The notes: a model not told the origin generated them from the letters alone. A DNA stretch of 64,000 nt from Podospora comata (GCA_017354895.1 CP071494.1:2480001-2544000), one strand, 5' to 3'; shown: positions 34,658-46,350, numbered from the stretch's first letter. Numbers and translations: made by a program.

Positions 34658-35584
34658 TCAAGAGGCTGAGGCATCCCACAGGTTGATCGTACGTCGAATA
34701 GCGTCGCCGAGGGCGGTAGGCAAAATCCGCACCATAAAGTAAGGATCATTAACGTCCCGGATATCATCCTCTCCGTAAGACCACCCACCCCACCAGTTGT
34801 GGGCGATACACGGCTTGAATATGTTTTGCTGGGCCGTATTGGCCAGGTCAGTCATGATGACTCCCGCCCTTGACGGGTAGTTGTAAACGAGGACACTGCA
34901 ACTGCCGTTGTTGCCAGTGCAGAGGGCTTAGGCCTTGGGATCGAATAATTTCACTTTGTCGTCTCGGTTTCCGATTTCCAGTTCTTGTTAACAACCATGT
35001 GAAACCGAAACTACCGGCCCTCTATAGGTAGTAGGCATGTAGCAATGTCATGTATTCTTATAGGGAACACTTACTCCAAAGCTGCTCTATTGCTATCTGG
35101 CAGTCCTCCTTCACCGGTGTCGATATCTTGTTTGACAGGAAACATCCCGCTGTGGGATTCATTGATTTGCTGGGCAGCTCATCCTCGTTCGGGGAGGACC
35201 AACAGCAACATCCGGGTCCTTCTGCCAGGCGAAATCGATGACCTTATTGGTAGCGTTCCATGTCTCGGAAATGCCGTTTGTGATATGGCCCTGCTGGTAG
35301 AAGAATGCGGTAACGTCCAGCAGAATCTAGGTCAGATTTACATGTGCGATTTTTGGCTATATTTTACAGTTATATTGGACATTATACGCGTCAAAACTTA
35401 TGGTGCCTTCCGGGTCGGCGTGCTCTGCGGCGTATTCGTCGAATTGTTTGAGGACTTGATAGCAGTCGACTGCGCTCTCAATTGTTTTGAAGAGAGGGCC
35501 ACGCTGCATGGCCTGGACTTCAGATGATGCGGCAACAACCGACTTCCAAAGGTTAAAACAGAAAATGAGGGCGAGAACAATCAT
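34658..35584 (-). pseudogene. Decayed Asp-Cys family gene (copy C)
   Basis: Starts with a signal peptide MIVLALIFCFNLWKSVVAAS and DCYQVLKQFDEYAAEH, matching copy E's DCYHVLDQFN and ESADANQ. The frame then breaks: TAG at 35357-35359, TAG at 35327-35329, a frame change before TGA at 35159-35161, then TAA at 34988-34990 and 34928-34930. Between the breaks homology persists: FFYQQGHITNGISETWNAT against copy E, then KEDCQIAIEQLW before a phase-1 intron (about 35022-35074). The last module is SCSVLVYNYPSR..NIFKPCIAHNWWGGW, with terminal stop at 34658-34660. The first family intron is absent. A TATATAA lies 91 bases upstream. The gene cannot yield a full protein as read. Confidence 0.8.
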
Positions 35585-36215
35585 GATGATGTTGATGTTT
35601 TCCTTGGTCTCTCGGAGATGTGGATGATGATGATGTTTAAGAAATTAGCTGTACACTTATCAAAGATCTCCCTGTTATATAGCCAACAATAAGGAGAGAC
35701 AATTTTAGAAATGTCGGAAACTGTTACATCCGCCGGTTCCGTTACAATTGATTCGTCTCATCTACTGTTTTTATCTCCCGCCTGACAGATGTGTTTACTT
35801 TACAAGCAAAGAAACATACGTGCGTATTATAGCTACCATTCATGATTCCTTGTCCTTATTGGATGAGAATTGTAGCGAAAATCTCGGGCATATAGTGACA
35901 GAAAATCAAGACTTACTATATCAATCTCTAGTTCCATATCGCCAATAAAGCTCCGGGTGTGCGACAATCTCGCTGTTCCCAGTGGCTCCTCGTTGGGCCC
36001 GCTGACAACCTCAAGTTGGGTGTGAACAAGGGTTTGTTGCCTGTTTGGCGAATTTGATTCGTAATCGCGCTTTGATTCACAAGGGCCAGCATACGCCACT
36101 TTTCAAGCCAAACGTGCCACATTTTCATCAAATTTGAAAATCTTTTCGAATTTCCATCATTCGGCTGTGGTAGTCAATCGTCAAGCTAGTGCGTGGTGTG
36201 TGGTTAGATTGAGCC
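35585..36215. other. Intergenic, AT-richer, divergent promoters
   Basis: Separates decayed copy C from the ABC transporter gene. Visibly more AT-rich than neighbouring intergenic DNA. No gene seen. Confidence 0.5.
35675..35682 (-). promoter_or_regulatory. TATA-like element upstream of copy C
   Basis: Minus strand reads CTATATAA about 91 bases before the copy C start codon. It suggests this gene was once a normal transcription unit and may still be transcribed. Confidence 0.45.
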
Positions 36216-39200
36216 ATGTCTCAGGAATGGGATGTAGCGCCTGCTGCAGTGGTGACAGACTTTGTCGAGCGGTAAGCAAACCACCTTCCATTCCAACCTC
36301 CCAGCATTATGCCAACAGTAACGGCTGACCAATTTTCATTGATTGCTTAGCTGTTCTCAATTACACCTCCCTCTTGTCATTCTTTCAGCGTCTTGCATCT
36401 TGCTCACATGGCAATTGCGAAAAACATCACCCGCCCAACAATGTACCGCTCAACCCCCCGCCAAATCTGTCCGCGGTGCCTTCCTGACTGCCCTGGAAGG
36501 CTTGCTACTGGCGACGACCCTGTCGCTAAACTGGGAGGGCCTCGCTGCGAGTGCGTCTGCTAGTTCCCGGGTCGGCATCACCTTCGGATCCTACCTAGGC
36601 GGATTGTATGTCTTGTCTCTGCTGCCGCCCACCGGTCTTGAGCATGCTGGAAGGGTTACTCGCTATCATTCGGCTGCACTCTATGCTATTTTCTTGCTCT
36701 TGTCCGCCGTAACCAGTGGTGCTGATTCCATCGCTACCAATGTATCATTATCTCTGCTCATCACTGCGTTGCTCTCGCCGCGCCCGCACCAGAAGGATGG
36801 CCCCCTTGAGCTGGACGCGACGGGTGAATCCCAGTCCAGCATTTTTGGTCTTTGGTCGTTTGCCTGGCTAGACGGCATGCTCTTCAAGGCCTGGCGCACT
36901 GGGAGTCTCCAGTCTCGAGACGTACCGGAGCCGGCTTTGCTCAGCGCTGCCGACAAGCTTGTGATTCGAACCAAGCTGAGGAGGTGAGTCGTACATCTAC
37001 CGTTATTACCACGTGTAACATGTATTGTGCTGACATTTCCCACCTGAGACCCAGTGGGTCCCTTGTTCATAGCCTTCTACGATACTTCGGACCCCAGCTG
37101 GCAGTTCAGGGCGTTGTGGCGGTTGCTTGGGCAGTCCTGACCTTCATGCCCACTTTGTTGTTAAGGTCAATCCTTCAATTTGTCGAGGGGCCAACAGAGT
37201 CCTCCATCGAAGAAGCCCAGGGTTATGTGGTGCTCGTATTTGTCACCAGTGTTTTGGCATCCGCTGCTGAGGCTCGAACCATCTGGCTTGGCCAGAAGAT
37301 TGGGCTCCGGCTGAAGACAATCCTGATCGGCGAGGTCTATCACAAAGCCCTGAGGCGGCCGATGGCCTTTGGATCCTCGAGCGGTGGGCTTGAAGGGCAA
37401 ACGGCTGATATTGGCACCATCATGAACCTCTTTACCGGCGATATCAACCAACTTGCTGATTTGGGGGCAAACATGCATCAGGTCTGGGCCTCAGTTCCCG
37501 TTCAAATATTCATGGCTGTCACGCTGCTCTACTGGACTCTGGGACTCAGCGCGTTTGCAGGAATTGTGGTGATGGGCCTGATGGTGCCTGTCAACTCACG
37601 CATCGCCCGAAGTTTGGGTGCCATCCATATGCAAGTCATGGCTGCATCAGATGCCAGAATTCAGAGCACTACCGAGATGATGCGAAGTATTCGAGTGATC
37701 AAGCTCATTGCTTGGGACTCCTTTTTTCAGCAAAAGATAGGTGACCAACGGGCTGCCGAACTCAAGGTACTTGATACCCGTTATATGCTCTGGACGATCT
37801 CTGCAACAATCTGGTACGGTCTGCCGTTGCTGATTACCTTTTCTTCTTTCTTTTGTTACACAATAATCGGGGGAAATTCATTGACACCTTCACTTACCTT
37901 CACGTCACTATCTCTCTTCAACCTCTTGAAGTCGCCACTCGACGACTTGATCAGCATTATTGGACGTGTCCAGAATTTCCTTGTAGCCGCCAGGCGGGTG
38001 GAGGGTTTCTTGGATGAGGAGGAAACAGAGAAACATCACGTTCTTGGTTCTCACACTGGTGGCCAAGTGGAAATTGGCTTCGAGCACGCGACATTCTCCT
38101 GGCCAGGACAGAGCAAGGCGGCAGATCTCTCATCAAAGGACGGCAAGGCAACAGAAAATCCCAAATCCTTCTCTCTGAAAAATCTTGACTTCAAATTCAA
38201 GGTCGGAAAGCTCAATATCGTCATTGGAGCTACCGGAAGCGGCAAGTCTTCACTCTTACACGCGCTATTGGGAGAGATGCCGCTTGTATCGGGAAATGTG
38301 AGGATGCCTGCCGCAGCTTCTCGCGAAACTCTACCTAAGGACGAGAAGACAGATTTGGTCGAGGGTGTAGCGTTTTGTGCTCAGGAGGCTTGGCTAACCA
38401 ACAACACGGTGCGCAACAACATCCTCTTCGGTCAACCGCTTATTGAAGAGCGCTACAGGGCTGTCCTACAGGCCTGCGCTCTTAAGCCTGACCTGAAAAT
38501 ACTGCCTCAAGGTGATCTAACCTCCGTTGGAGAGGGAGGCGTTTCTCTCTCTGGTGGACAGAAACAGCGCGTCTCCCTCGCACGCGCTGTTTATTCCAAT
38601 GCGCGCCATCTGCTTCTTGATGACTGCTTGAGTGCTGTTGATGCTCACACCGCTTCCTGGGTCTTCGAAAGGTGCATTACAGGACGCTTGATGCAAGGAC
38701 GTACGTGCATTCTGGCTACACACAATGTAGCGCTTACAGCGCCTGGCGCGGATTACATCCTCCGCATCGACAATGGTACCGTGGTTGCCGCGGGTTCGCA
38801 ACAGGACTTGGCAGTTCAAGGTCAACTTCCGGAACTTGCAAATGGGCCGGGCAACCATGCCACGCCTGAGGAGGTACTGGGCGATCGGGAAGCGGATCAG
38901 AAGCCCGTGGACGAAAAGAAGGGCAAGGAAGGGGAAAAGTCTGACTCGCATGCCACTGAACCTGCTGGGCCGAACACGAGACAGACCATCATCAAATATC
39001 TCGCTTCCATGGGCGGATGGAAATACTGGATCTCCCTGGTCGTCTTCTTCGTGGCGCAACAAGTTGGTTCCATCACCGTGAACTGGTGGGTTCAACGACT
39101 CTCCAACGCGACGGTAGAAGTGCAACGCCGAGAAGATAATACAATCGAAGAGTCTCACTCATGGAGATTGAAGCACTACTTTGCGATCTACGGTCTTCTC

Positions 39201-40836
39201 CTTGCTGTCTATTTTGCAGTCGGCTTCATGAGACTGTACATGTTGTCCATCGGCTCGCTGACGGCCTCGGTACGCATCCACGATAGTCTTCTCAAGTCTG
39301 TTCTGAGTGCGGCTCTCAAGTTTTTCGATGATAAATCATTTGGTCAGTTGATCGGAGTGTTCTCTGGGGACATGCGGACTGTTGATCAAGACTTGGCCAT
39401 GCTCGCCATTGCCACCCTACATTTCGCAGGGTCACTTATTGCTACCACCATTCTCATCGTCTTCATTACTCCGCAGTTCTCCCTCCCAGCGATTCTCATC
39501 TCTCTTGTCTACTACTTTATTGCCAAGGTCTACATCTCCTCATCGAGCGACCTCAAAGCTCTTGAATCGACGCGCCAGTCTCGGGTTCTCCAGCATTTTC
39601 ATGAGACGCTCTCGGGAACCGTCACTATCCGTGCCTACGGCGCAGAGAGGGAATATCTGACTCAAAGTTCAGCTCTTCTTCGGAAGCTAAACCAGCCTTC
39701 ATTCTTTCTGTGGGCCACGGAAAGGTGGTTGGTTCTCCGGCTCAGTCTTACAAGTGCCTTTGTTTCCCTATTTGCGGGCTCCTTTTCCATCAGGAGTAAC
39801 GGGGATGCCGGCATTATTGGGCTCAGCATGTCATATGCCATTGTTTTCTCGGAACAGGTACTGTGGTTGATTCGATATTACATGGTGACTATCCAGAACA
39901 TGACTGCGTAAGTCGTCTACACTCTTCAAAGCAGTGAATCAACAAGCTAATTCCATGCCTTCTAGTCTCCAGCGCGTTTGTGGCTGCTTGGATGAAAGTA
40001 CCGGGGCACAAGAGGCAAAATCCACCAGGGAACCAAGCAAAGAATGGCCTTCGTCAGGCTTCGTAGAATACCGCACAGTCTCTGCTCGCTACGCAGCCCA
40101 TCTAGACCCCGTACTTAGGAATCTTTCTTTCCAAGTCCGGCCTCTGGAGAGGGTGGGCATCGTTGGCCGCACTGGTGCTGGAAAATCTAGTCTGGCACTC
40201 ACTCTGCTGCGCGGCCTCGAGATCGAGAGCGGGCAGATTCTGATCGACGGGTTGGACACCAAAACGATCAATTTGAACACGCTGCGCAGCCGGCTATCCT
40301 ACGTACCGCAAGACCCGACGCTCTTTGCTGGGACGTTGCGTCTGAATCTCGACCCATACAACGAACACACAGATGAGGAGGTTCTCGATGCCTTGAAACG
40401 AGTTGGCTTGTTCGATTCAAGTGAAGGAAGAGGGAAGTTTATGGATTTATCCTTCACTCTTGCAGAAAGGGGCTCAAACATATCCCAGGGACAGAGGCAA
40501 CTCGTGTGCATTGCAAGTTCTGTGCTGAAAGGCTCCAAGGTAGTTGTCCTGGACGAAGCGACAGCGTCGATTGACCATGAGTCGGATATCAAGATTCAGG
40601 CGTGTATCCGGAGCATGGAGGCCACTGTCATTACGATTGCACATCGTCTACGTACTGTCATCGACTATGATCGCATTCTGAGTCTGGACGCCGGGTGCAT
40701 GAAAGAGTACGACCATTCGTGGGAGTTGCTTCAGCAGAAGAACGGCGTCTTCAGGGGGATGTGTGATGCGGCGGTGGATCGGGAAGAGTTGTTTGCACTT
40801 TCTAAGGCGGCATGGGATAGTAGGCATACCGCCTGA
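36216..40836 (+). CDS. ABCC/MRP-type full ABC transporter
   Basis: Plasma or vacuolar membrane pump for conjugates or drugs. Four exons (36216-36271, 36351-36983, 37055-39907, 39966-40836), all in phase 2, give about 1470 residues. Short exon 1 ([19 protein letters not shown]) supplies an ATG; the downstream frame alone has none. An N-terminal TMD0 of about five helices ([34 protein letters not shown]) leads to [14 protein letters not shown], a typical ABCC linker. NBD1 has Walker [10 protein letters not shown] (about 619), signature [10 protein letters not shown] and Walker B LLLDDC, with Asp replacing the catalytic Glu as usual in ABCC NBD1. NBD2 has GRTGAGKSS (about 1248), NISQGQRQL and [10 protein letters not shown]. 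The substrate is unknown, and no biosynthetic gene lies nearby. Confidence 0.94.
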
Positions 40837-41415
40837 TGTTACGGACCTCGCATTTATTTGTTTTGAATGTGATGAAGCAAGCTCATGAAGAGTGGGATAT
40901 AGTGCAGCTGATATAGTAAGGTAGGTGGCTAAATCTTCCACTATCAAGCGAGAATTTCTTCGGCTAAAGAGGCCTAAAAATGAGGATGCTTTCAGACACT
41001 AAACTTGTTTTGTATTCCAAAACAAATTATGGCCCTCATCGGAGACTTATACGGCCACCATAAGGTCGACGTGGGCCTGCATTGAAAAGTGTTGATACTA
41101 TTGCACCCATTCGGAGGGTCAGCACTTGGCCGCTGGTATGTGAGGAGAGGGATTTTCACCCCATTTTTGCCATCCGATCGAGGCAAAACTCAGCAGACCT
41201 TTTCTCAAAGCCGCAAGACCAAACCACGATGTTCGGTATTTATTTTGCTGTCTCTTTAAAACTCCCGATGTCCCGCGGTCCTCCCAGGCTGTTTTGTTTC
41301 GCCGTTCAATTTATCATGAATGATTTTTTTTTCTTTGAAAAAAGGACGACGTAACGAACACGACACTACACAGTCTAATAAACCATCAATCCAAACCAAT
41401 CAAACACCAACATCA
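40837..41415. other. Intergenic, no gene recognised
   Basis: 3' flank of the transporter gene and 5' flank of the next membrane protein gene. An open frame extends upstream of 41416 in frame, but it is low-complexity. Confidence 0.55.
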
Positions 41416-42525
41416 ATGCCAGATGCATTCGTTGATACAGGATGGCACCATTGCAACACCCTCGAGGCAGCTGACGTGTGGGACAAGCCAACACACCCAT
41501 ACCAGTTCGTGGTGATCACAGACTCCGCGGGCACAAAAACCATTGTTATATGCCCAGTCTCTTCCACGGCTCATTTAGCTCCAACATTGAGCAGCCACAG
41601 GATCTCAACTGACGGGACACCTCATATCGCTGCTCGAAACCCGTCAATAAAAACCAAAGCACGATCAAATTCCCGTAGAATTACACCACGCAGCCCTCAA
41701 CAATCGTATGGCTACAGCCCCGATTATGACGACAACGATACCCTTTCCTCATCCTCGAGACCAACTTACACTGGCTACGAAAGCTCTTCGCGATCAAGCA
41801 GTAACACCAGAACCCACGCTCCCCAGGGACAACAATCAATCCCGGATACTTCTTATCCCCCATCCTCATCAGCCGCATCTTCCTCCTCTCGATCATCAAT
41901 ATCACCCCCCTCACAAAGACAACAGCCTCCTACAGCGGCGTTGGATCCTCCTGTGCACAAATCTTCAGTCACAAACTCGGAAGAGACTACTCACCCACTT
42001 GATAATAGCAGCACAACCTCGGAAAATCATGGCGCAGATGATCAACCACCTGCACCCCTAATCAAACCTTCTACACAACCACCACCGCCACCGCCACCAC
42101 CACCTCCCCCTCCTTCCCAACCATCAACCACCAGCCCTCAACCAACCCCCACCCCAACTCCTGCTGGTACAGATCTTCAGCTCCCTTCCATCCCCGGAAT
42201 AACAGACAACAACAACAACAATAACCCTGGTCCCGAAGCTCAAAAACCTTTCGACGTCGCCAATCTACTCAAGATAGGCGGCAGCTCAGTCTTAGGTGGC
42301 GGTTTGACGCTCGTAGCGATTTTTTTTCTGGTCAAGTACTTTATAAGGAGAAAGCATGGTAAACAGGGTGGTGAGGGAGGGGATGCTGAAGGGAAGAATG
42401 GTGATTTGGAGGCTGGACTTGGGGTGATGGGGGTTGGGCTTGGTGGGATAGGGATTGGACAACAACAGCCGCATCAGCAACAGATTGTCGACGATGGGAG
42501 CGGTAGTCAGCCGGCTAGTATATGA
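41416..42525 (+). CDS. Uncharacterised single-pass membrane protein with disordered Ser/Pro region
   Basis: One exon, 369 residues. The N-terminus MPDAFVDTGWHHCNTLEAADVW and HPYQFVVITDSAGTKTIVICPV looks folded. It is followed by about 190 residues rich in Ser, Thr, Gln and Pro, including a run of 12 Pro encoded by CCA/CCG/CCT repeats near 42077-42115. One hydrophobic segment (VLGGGLTLVAIFFLVKYFI, about 295-315) precedes RRKHGK, giving a likely cytoplasmic tail rich in Gly. There is no N-terminal signal peptide, so topology is uncertain. The layout recalls fungal wall-sensor or mucin-like proteins, but I cannot assign a family. The start chosen is the first ATG followed by non-low-complexity sequence. 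Confidence 0.72.
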   Translation: MPDAFVDTGWHHCNTLEAADVWDKPTHPYQFVVITDSAGTKTIVICPVSSTAHLAPTLSSHRISTDGTPHIAARNPSIKTKARSNSRRITPRSPQQSYGYSPDYDDNDTLSSSSRPTYTGYESSSRSSSNTRTHAPQGQQSIPDTSYPPSSSAASSSSRSSISPPSQRQQPPTAALDPPVHKSSVTNSEETTHPLDNSSTTSENHGADDQPPAPLIKPSTQPPPPPPPPPPPPSQPSTTSPQPTPTPTPAGTDLQLPSIPGITDNNNNNNPGPEAQKPFDVANLLKIGGSSVLGGGLTLVAIFFLVKYFIRRKHGKQGGEGGDAEGKNGDLEAGLGVMGVGLGGIGIGQQQPHQQQIVDDGSGSQPASI

Positions 42526-43595
42526 CGGTCAAGGGGGCCGGGAGCTGCTGCTCAGCCTGGCTCCCGGTTGGCGATGACGACGACCACGAAGATGGGGGCA
42601 TTGGGTTATGCGATTCCGCAGCTGGTGCCTTTTCTCCTGGCTAGGGATTTCGTGAGGCATTTTCGGCGGTGATGGATGGGGTTGATCTGGATTTTGAGGG
42701 CTGGAGTTTGTATAATCTCCATCAGCGAGGCGTTGAGGAATAATACCAATTTGTTTGTCAGATTTCCATCGGGCCTCGCAATCAGTCATCATGCACATGC
42801 GCCGCGTGGGTCGGGGTTGCCAAAAAATTCCACATAATTCCAGACCCGTCGGGTCAGCCTCCCTCCCTCGTGAAAGTTACACCAAGGCATGCGTTATGGA
42901 ACAGTTGATTTCCTTGGGCGTGGGTTTTTGGGCTTCATAGCCTCAACTGCGCCTTCAACGACCCAGCACGAACGGGTGCGACCGGGCGGGTCCAACACGT
43001 TACCAAAGTTGAGCCCCGGCTCCGGCGCTGTTTGGGGGCAGGTAGTAGGTAGGACCATGAAACCTAAAATGCTTGATCATCTGTGTGTTCCGCTGCGGCT
43101 TTTTTTCTTTCTTTTTTTCTTTTATCACCCTGTCAATTCTTTCTCGCTGCTGGTGACTTTTTTTTTGTCTTTGTGTTCGGGTTGACGGATTGAACTGTGC
43201 GGCCGAGAGAGCTTTGAATGAAGAGGGATTCTGAGACTTGATTGAGAAGGCGCAGCAACAACCAACTTCGATCGCCGATGGCACATAAGACTCTGTGTGT
43301 TCCGTTTTTGGGTTTGTGATACAGAAAAAAAAAAGTGAGTGGAAAAGGGGGATGTTGGAAATTTTTGTTCCTTTCATTGACAGAGAGTGGAAAGGCCTGG
43401 CTAGAGATTTCACCTCGAAACAAGCATCAACCTTGAAATACATATCAAAGGCTTTAAATTAACTCGATAACTCTGCGCAAAACATCCCAAGGTCAGTAGA
43501 AGTTCTCACCACCAGGAATGTCACCAACTTAAAGCTAGCTAACGCCCTTGGCAGATCTTCACGACGAATTTTGGCCGGTCAACTAATACCTCACA
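42526..43595. other. Intergenic, no gene recognised
   Basis: Contains T-rich and A-rich tracts (for example 43098-43130) and short frames without protein character. Confidence 0.55.
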
Positions 43596-43991
43596 ATGGC
43601 TCCCATCAATTCGTCTCCCGTCGATGCCACAAGACCACCCCCAATAAGCGAATGGACAGGTTTTATGGTTACTCTATTCGCGATACCCTGCATCCTCATG
43701 ACCATCGCAGCAGTCTGGGCAGTATGGGGGCAGAAGCAAATCCGCACAATGTCCTTGGTTGTTAGTATGGACTATGAAGTTACTGAAGTGGCCAACGTTC
43801 GGACGCCTCTCTTGGCTCGACCATCTACACCACAACTCAAGGCCAAAAACACGCTAGAAATCCCGGGGATGTACACTCCATCAATCAGTCCGGCGCTGTC
43901 GGGGAGGACAGAAATCGCATCGCCTGTGGAGGAAGAGCAGCGGCACAAGTTCAAGGATATTCCCGAGTTTTCAATCAGCAGGGCGACATGA
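43596..43991 (+). CDS. Small uncharacterised single-pass membrane protein
   Basis: One exon, 131 residues, starting MAPINSSPVDATRPPPISEW. A single hydrophobic segment GFMVTLFAIPCILMTIAAVWAVWG spans about residues 22-45 and is followed by KQIR, favouring an outside N-terminus and cytoplasmic tail. The tail has LLARPSTPQLKAKNTLEIPGM and MYTPSISPALSGR, with several potential Ser/Thr-Pro phosphosites. I recognise no family. A reverse-frame open frame here is a shadow. Confidence 0.65.
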   Translation: MAPINSSPVDATRPPPISEWTGFMVTLFAIPCILMTIAAVWAVWGQKQIRTMSLVVSMDYEVTEVANVRTPLLARPSTPQLKAKNTLEIPGMYTPSISPALSGRTEIASPVEEEQRHKFKDIPEFSISRAT

Positions 43992-44794
43992 AAGGGGCTA
44001 ATGAGCATTGTTTGGCATTCAGAGGCGTTGTGGGCACTAATCGGCATACCTACCTATAAGGCATGGCAGAGAGTTACCAGGCAGAAGGCACACCTATTCA
44101 CTGGACATGCGTTGACGGGGAAAGCGCGACTGTCACGCCTGCCCCCCCGGAGGCATTGGTGATGTGATCACGCAATTGCTGCCTGGTAATGAAACACTTC
44201 TCCATCATTCATCTAAGGCCATGAAATCACAAGGAATGAGAACTGTAATCAAAATTCATTGATCAAGTTCTCATCTGACTCCAGCAAAATTCACTCACCT
44301 CCGAAACCCCGATGCTGCCCTCAACACCAACGGACCAGTTTCAGGCCCGCTCGCCGGCTCCGAATCGGAACCAAATCGAAGGAGGACGCTACTTCCTGCC
44401 TCCACCGCGTTGCAAACCGCCCGACTTTGGCCCAGCCGGTGAGCTGGTGCCGACTCAAACTGCTCGCCTAGCCCAGGAGGCAATACAGTCCGTCGAGACG
44501 CGAACTGCAAAGTCACGTCAGAAACTAGCGGGACAGCGGAGACCGTTCGATCTGAAATGTTTTGGTCATTCAATTTGGTGGTCAGATCGCAATCAGAAGC
44601 CGTGCGTGTGACAGTAACTGACCACCCATTCAACACTACGACCTGTCTTGAGAATGGCAATCCTGCGACTTTCCTGATCTGCTTCATCAACAAGCACTCA
44701 CTCTCACGCCCAAGTCCCCCATTGCTTCCGATCACCCTTACACGACCTTCAGGCCACCCGAGTCAGACGTCCAAACCCGGAGCCCCACTTCAAA
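43992..44794. other. Intergenic, no gene recognised
   Basis: Holds a 99-codon open frame at 44312-44611 (plus) just upstream of the next gene, possibly a leader ORF. No family signature. Confidence 0.5.
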
Positions 44795-45223
44795 ATGGGC
44801 GGCGCTGACGATGACATCCCCATCCCGGACATCCCGGTTCACGTCTATGTGATCATCGGCTGCGTGGCCGTCTCGCTAGCCTTGTCGCAGATACTCGGGC
44901 TGTGGCTGACGGGGTTTAAGGAGCCGACTCCGACGGGGCCGGTGTATGTTAGGACGACTAGGACGCTGCATGATAAGCCGAGTGAGTCGACGTTTGTGGG
45001 TGTGGGGGATGCTGTGACAGGGGCGCTGTCGATGGACGCTACGGGAAGAGAGTCTGGGGAGGTTGGCGAGTCGGTGGAGGGGAAGAAGGTTGGGGAGGTG
45101 GAGAAAATCAAAGACGAAGGGGATATCAAGGAAGATAACAAAGAGACAGAGGATATCGAGGAGGATAACGAGAGTGGGGAGATCAGGGAGCCGGATGGGA
45201 TCAAGGAGAAGCCTGAGGTGTAG
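44795..45223 (+). CDS. Small uncharacterised single-pass membrane protein with acidic tail
   Basis: One exon, 142 residues: MGGADDDIPIPDIPVHVYVI start, a single membrane segment VYVIIGCVAVSLALSQILGLWLTG (about 17-40), then GFKEPTPTGPVYVRTTRTLHDKPS, which looks conserved. A highly charged Glu/Lys/Asp tail closes the protein. Purine-rich, imperfectly repeated codons such as GAGGATATC/GAAGATAAC encode the tail. No family recognised. Probable N-out, C-in topology. Confidence 0.65.
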   Translation: MGGADDDIPIPDIPVHVYVIIGCVAVSLALSQILGLWLTGFKEPTPTGPVYVRTTRTLHDKPSESTFVGVGDAVTGALSMDATGRESGEVGESVEGKKVGEVEKIKDEGDIKEDNKETEDIEEDNESGEIREPDGIKEKPEV

Positions 45224-45864
45224 ATGGGGTGATTTTGGTGGATGGACGCGCTGCTTTTGATACCAGAGAACGAAAGGGAATTATCGACTGGTTGGTGCGT
45301 TGAATTTTGAAGCTGGAATTTCTTTCGAGAGTGTATGGATATGTATGATAAAGCCGACCAACCTTTGAGAATGTACCACTACCACTTTTACTAAGGCTCA
45401 CATACTCACTACCGTGATGTGTTGTACTCTTTGTTTGTACCTAACTGTGCCATTTCTGCAGGCTGACTCTCGTCTTATCTACACTTCTAAACGACCTCTA
45501 TTTGCTCGCCTAACTCAATAGATATTTATTCTGCCTTTCTTCCATCCTGATATTCAAGTACCTTGATGGCTCTTTTTCCAGTTCCTGACCGGGATGTTTC
45601 AAAAGCAGTCTCAAATTCCCGTGTTGTATCAAATGGCAGGTCTGCTTGTTAAATGTACTTTGGCGAAACCAGATAGCTACTGATGGTATTTGCCACACAC
45701 GTTGCTAATATTTGCCCTGCGTGCATGGTATCATATTTCCTAGGTTGTTTTCCATACCCACGATCATTACATATCGCCCACTTACAGCTAACTATCACCC
45801 GCTACATCCCGATGCCTATCTCTTCTTTCCAGCCACTGTCTACCCACAAAAGCAAACATTCAAA
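45224..45864. other. Intergenic, no gene recognised
   Basis: Short frames only. Confidence 0.55.
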
Positions 45865-46053
45865 ATGCCCACAAACGCTGAAACAGCCCTCGGCATCATC
45901 GTCGCCTTTCTCGTCGCCGTCATCCTCGTCGCTCTTATCTGGCTCATCACTGAACACTGCAACAAAAGGCGCAAAAGCAAGGCACACCAGCAAATCCCGC
46001 TTCACGACACTGATACTACAGCCTCCTTCCCTTTCCTCATTCAAGAGACGTAA
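45865..46053 (+). CDS. Very small single-pass membrane protein; frame continues past its stop
   Basis: 62 residues: MPTNAETALGIIVAFLVAVI start, hydrophobic segment about 8-30 (IIVAFLVAVILVALIWLIT), then EHCNKRRKSKAHQQ, a clear stop-transfer cluster. After TAA at 46051-46053 the same frame stays open for about 98 more codons to TAG at 46348-46350, with protein-like content (SLASLHPEDIELHPQYRTG and SSSSIEEKGKEPERLYEASS). Possible readings are an intron from GTAACA at 46050 to an AG near 46098 (changes frame), stop-codon readthrough, or a nonsense mutation. The TM start is secure; the C-terminus is not. Confidence 0.55.
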   Translation: MPTNAETALGIIVAFLVAVILVALIWLITEHCNKRRKSKAHQQIPLHDTDTTASFPFLIQET

Positions 46054-46350
46054 CAAACAAACAGCTACAGCCTAGCCAGCCTTCACCCCGAGGACATAGA
46101 GCTACACCCCCAATACCGCACCGGAACCTTGACCAAACCACCTCCAGCACGCCTCCATCGGCCTTCAACTCCATGGCCTCCTCCTCTCCGTACTGCTAGA
46201 CCGCGCTCCTACAACCGCGACTCTCCTACCCTACCAAGATCCGTCTCTTCCTCATCAATCGAAGAAAAGGGGAAAGAACCTGAGAGATTGTACGAAGCAT
46301 CGTCTTCAAAGCCACCGGCAGCGACGGCATCAGCGGCGGCGGTGAAATAG

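Noticed and set aside
36216-40836. Secondary-metabolite gene cluster around the ABC transporter
   Set aside because: No polyketide synthase, peptide synthetase, terpene cyclase, P450 or pathway regulator is present within 20 kb on either side.
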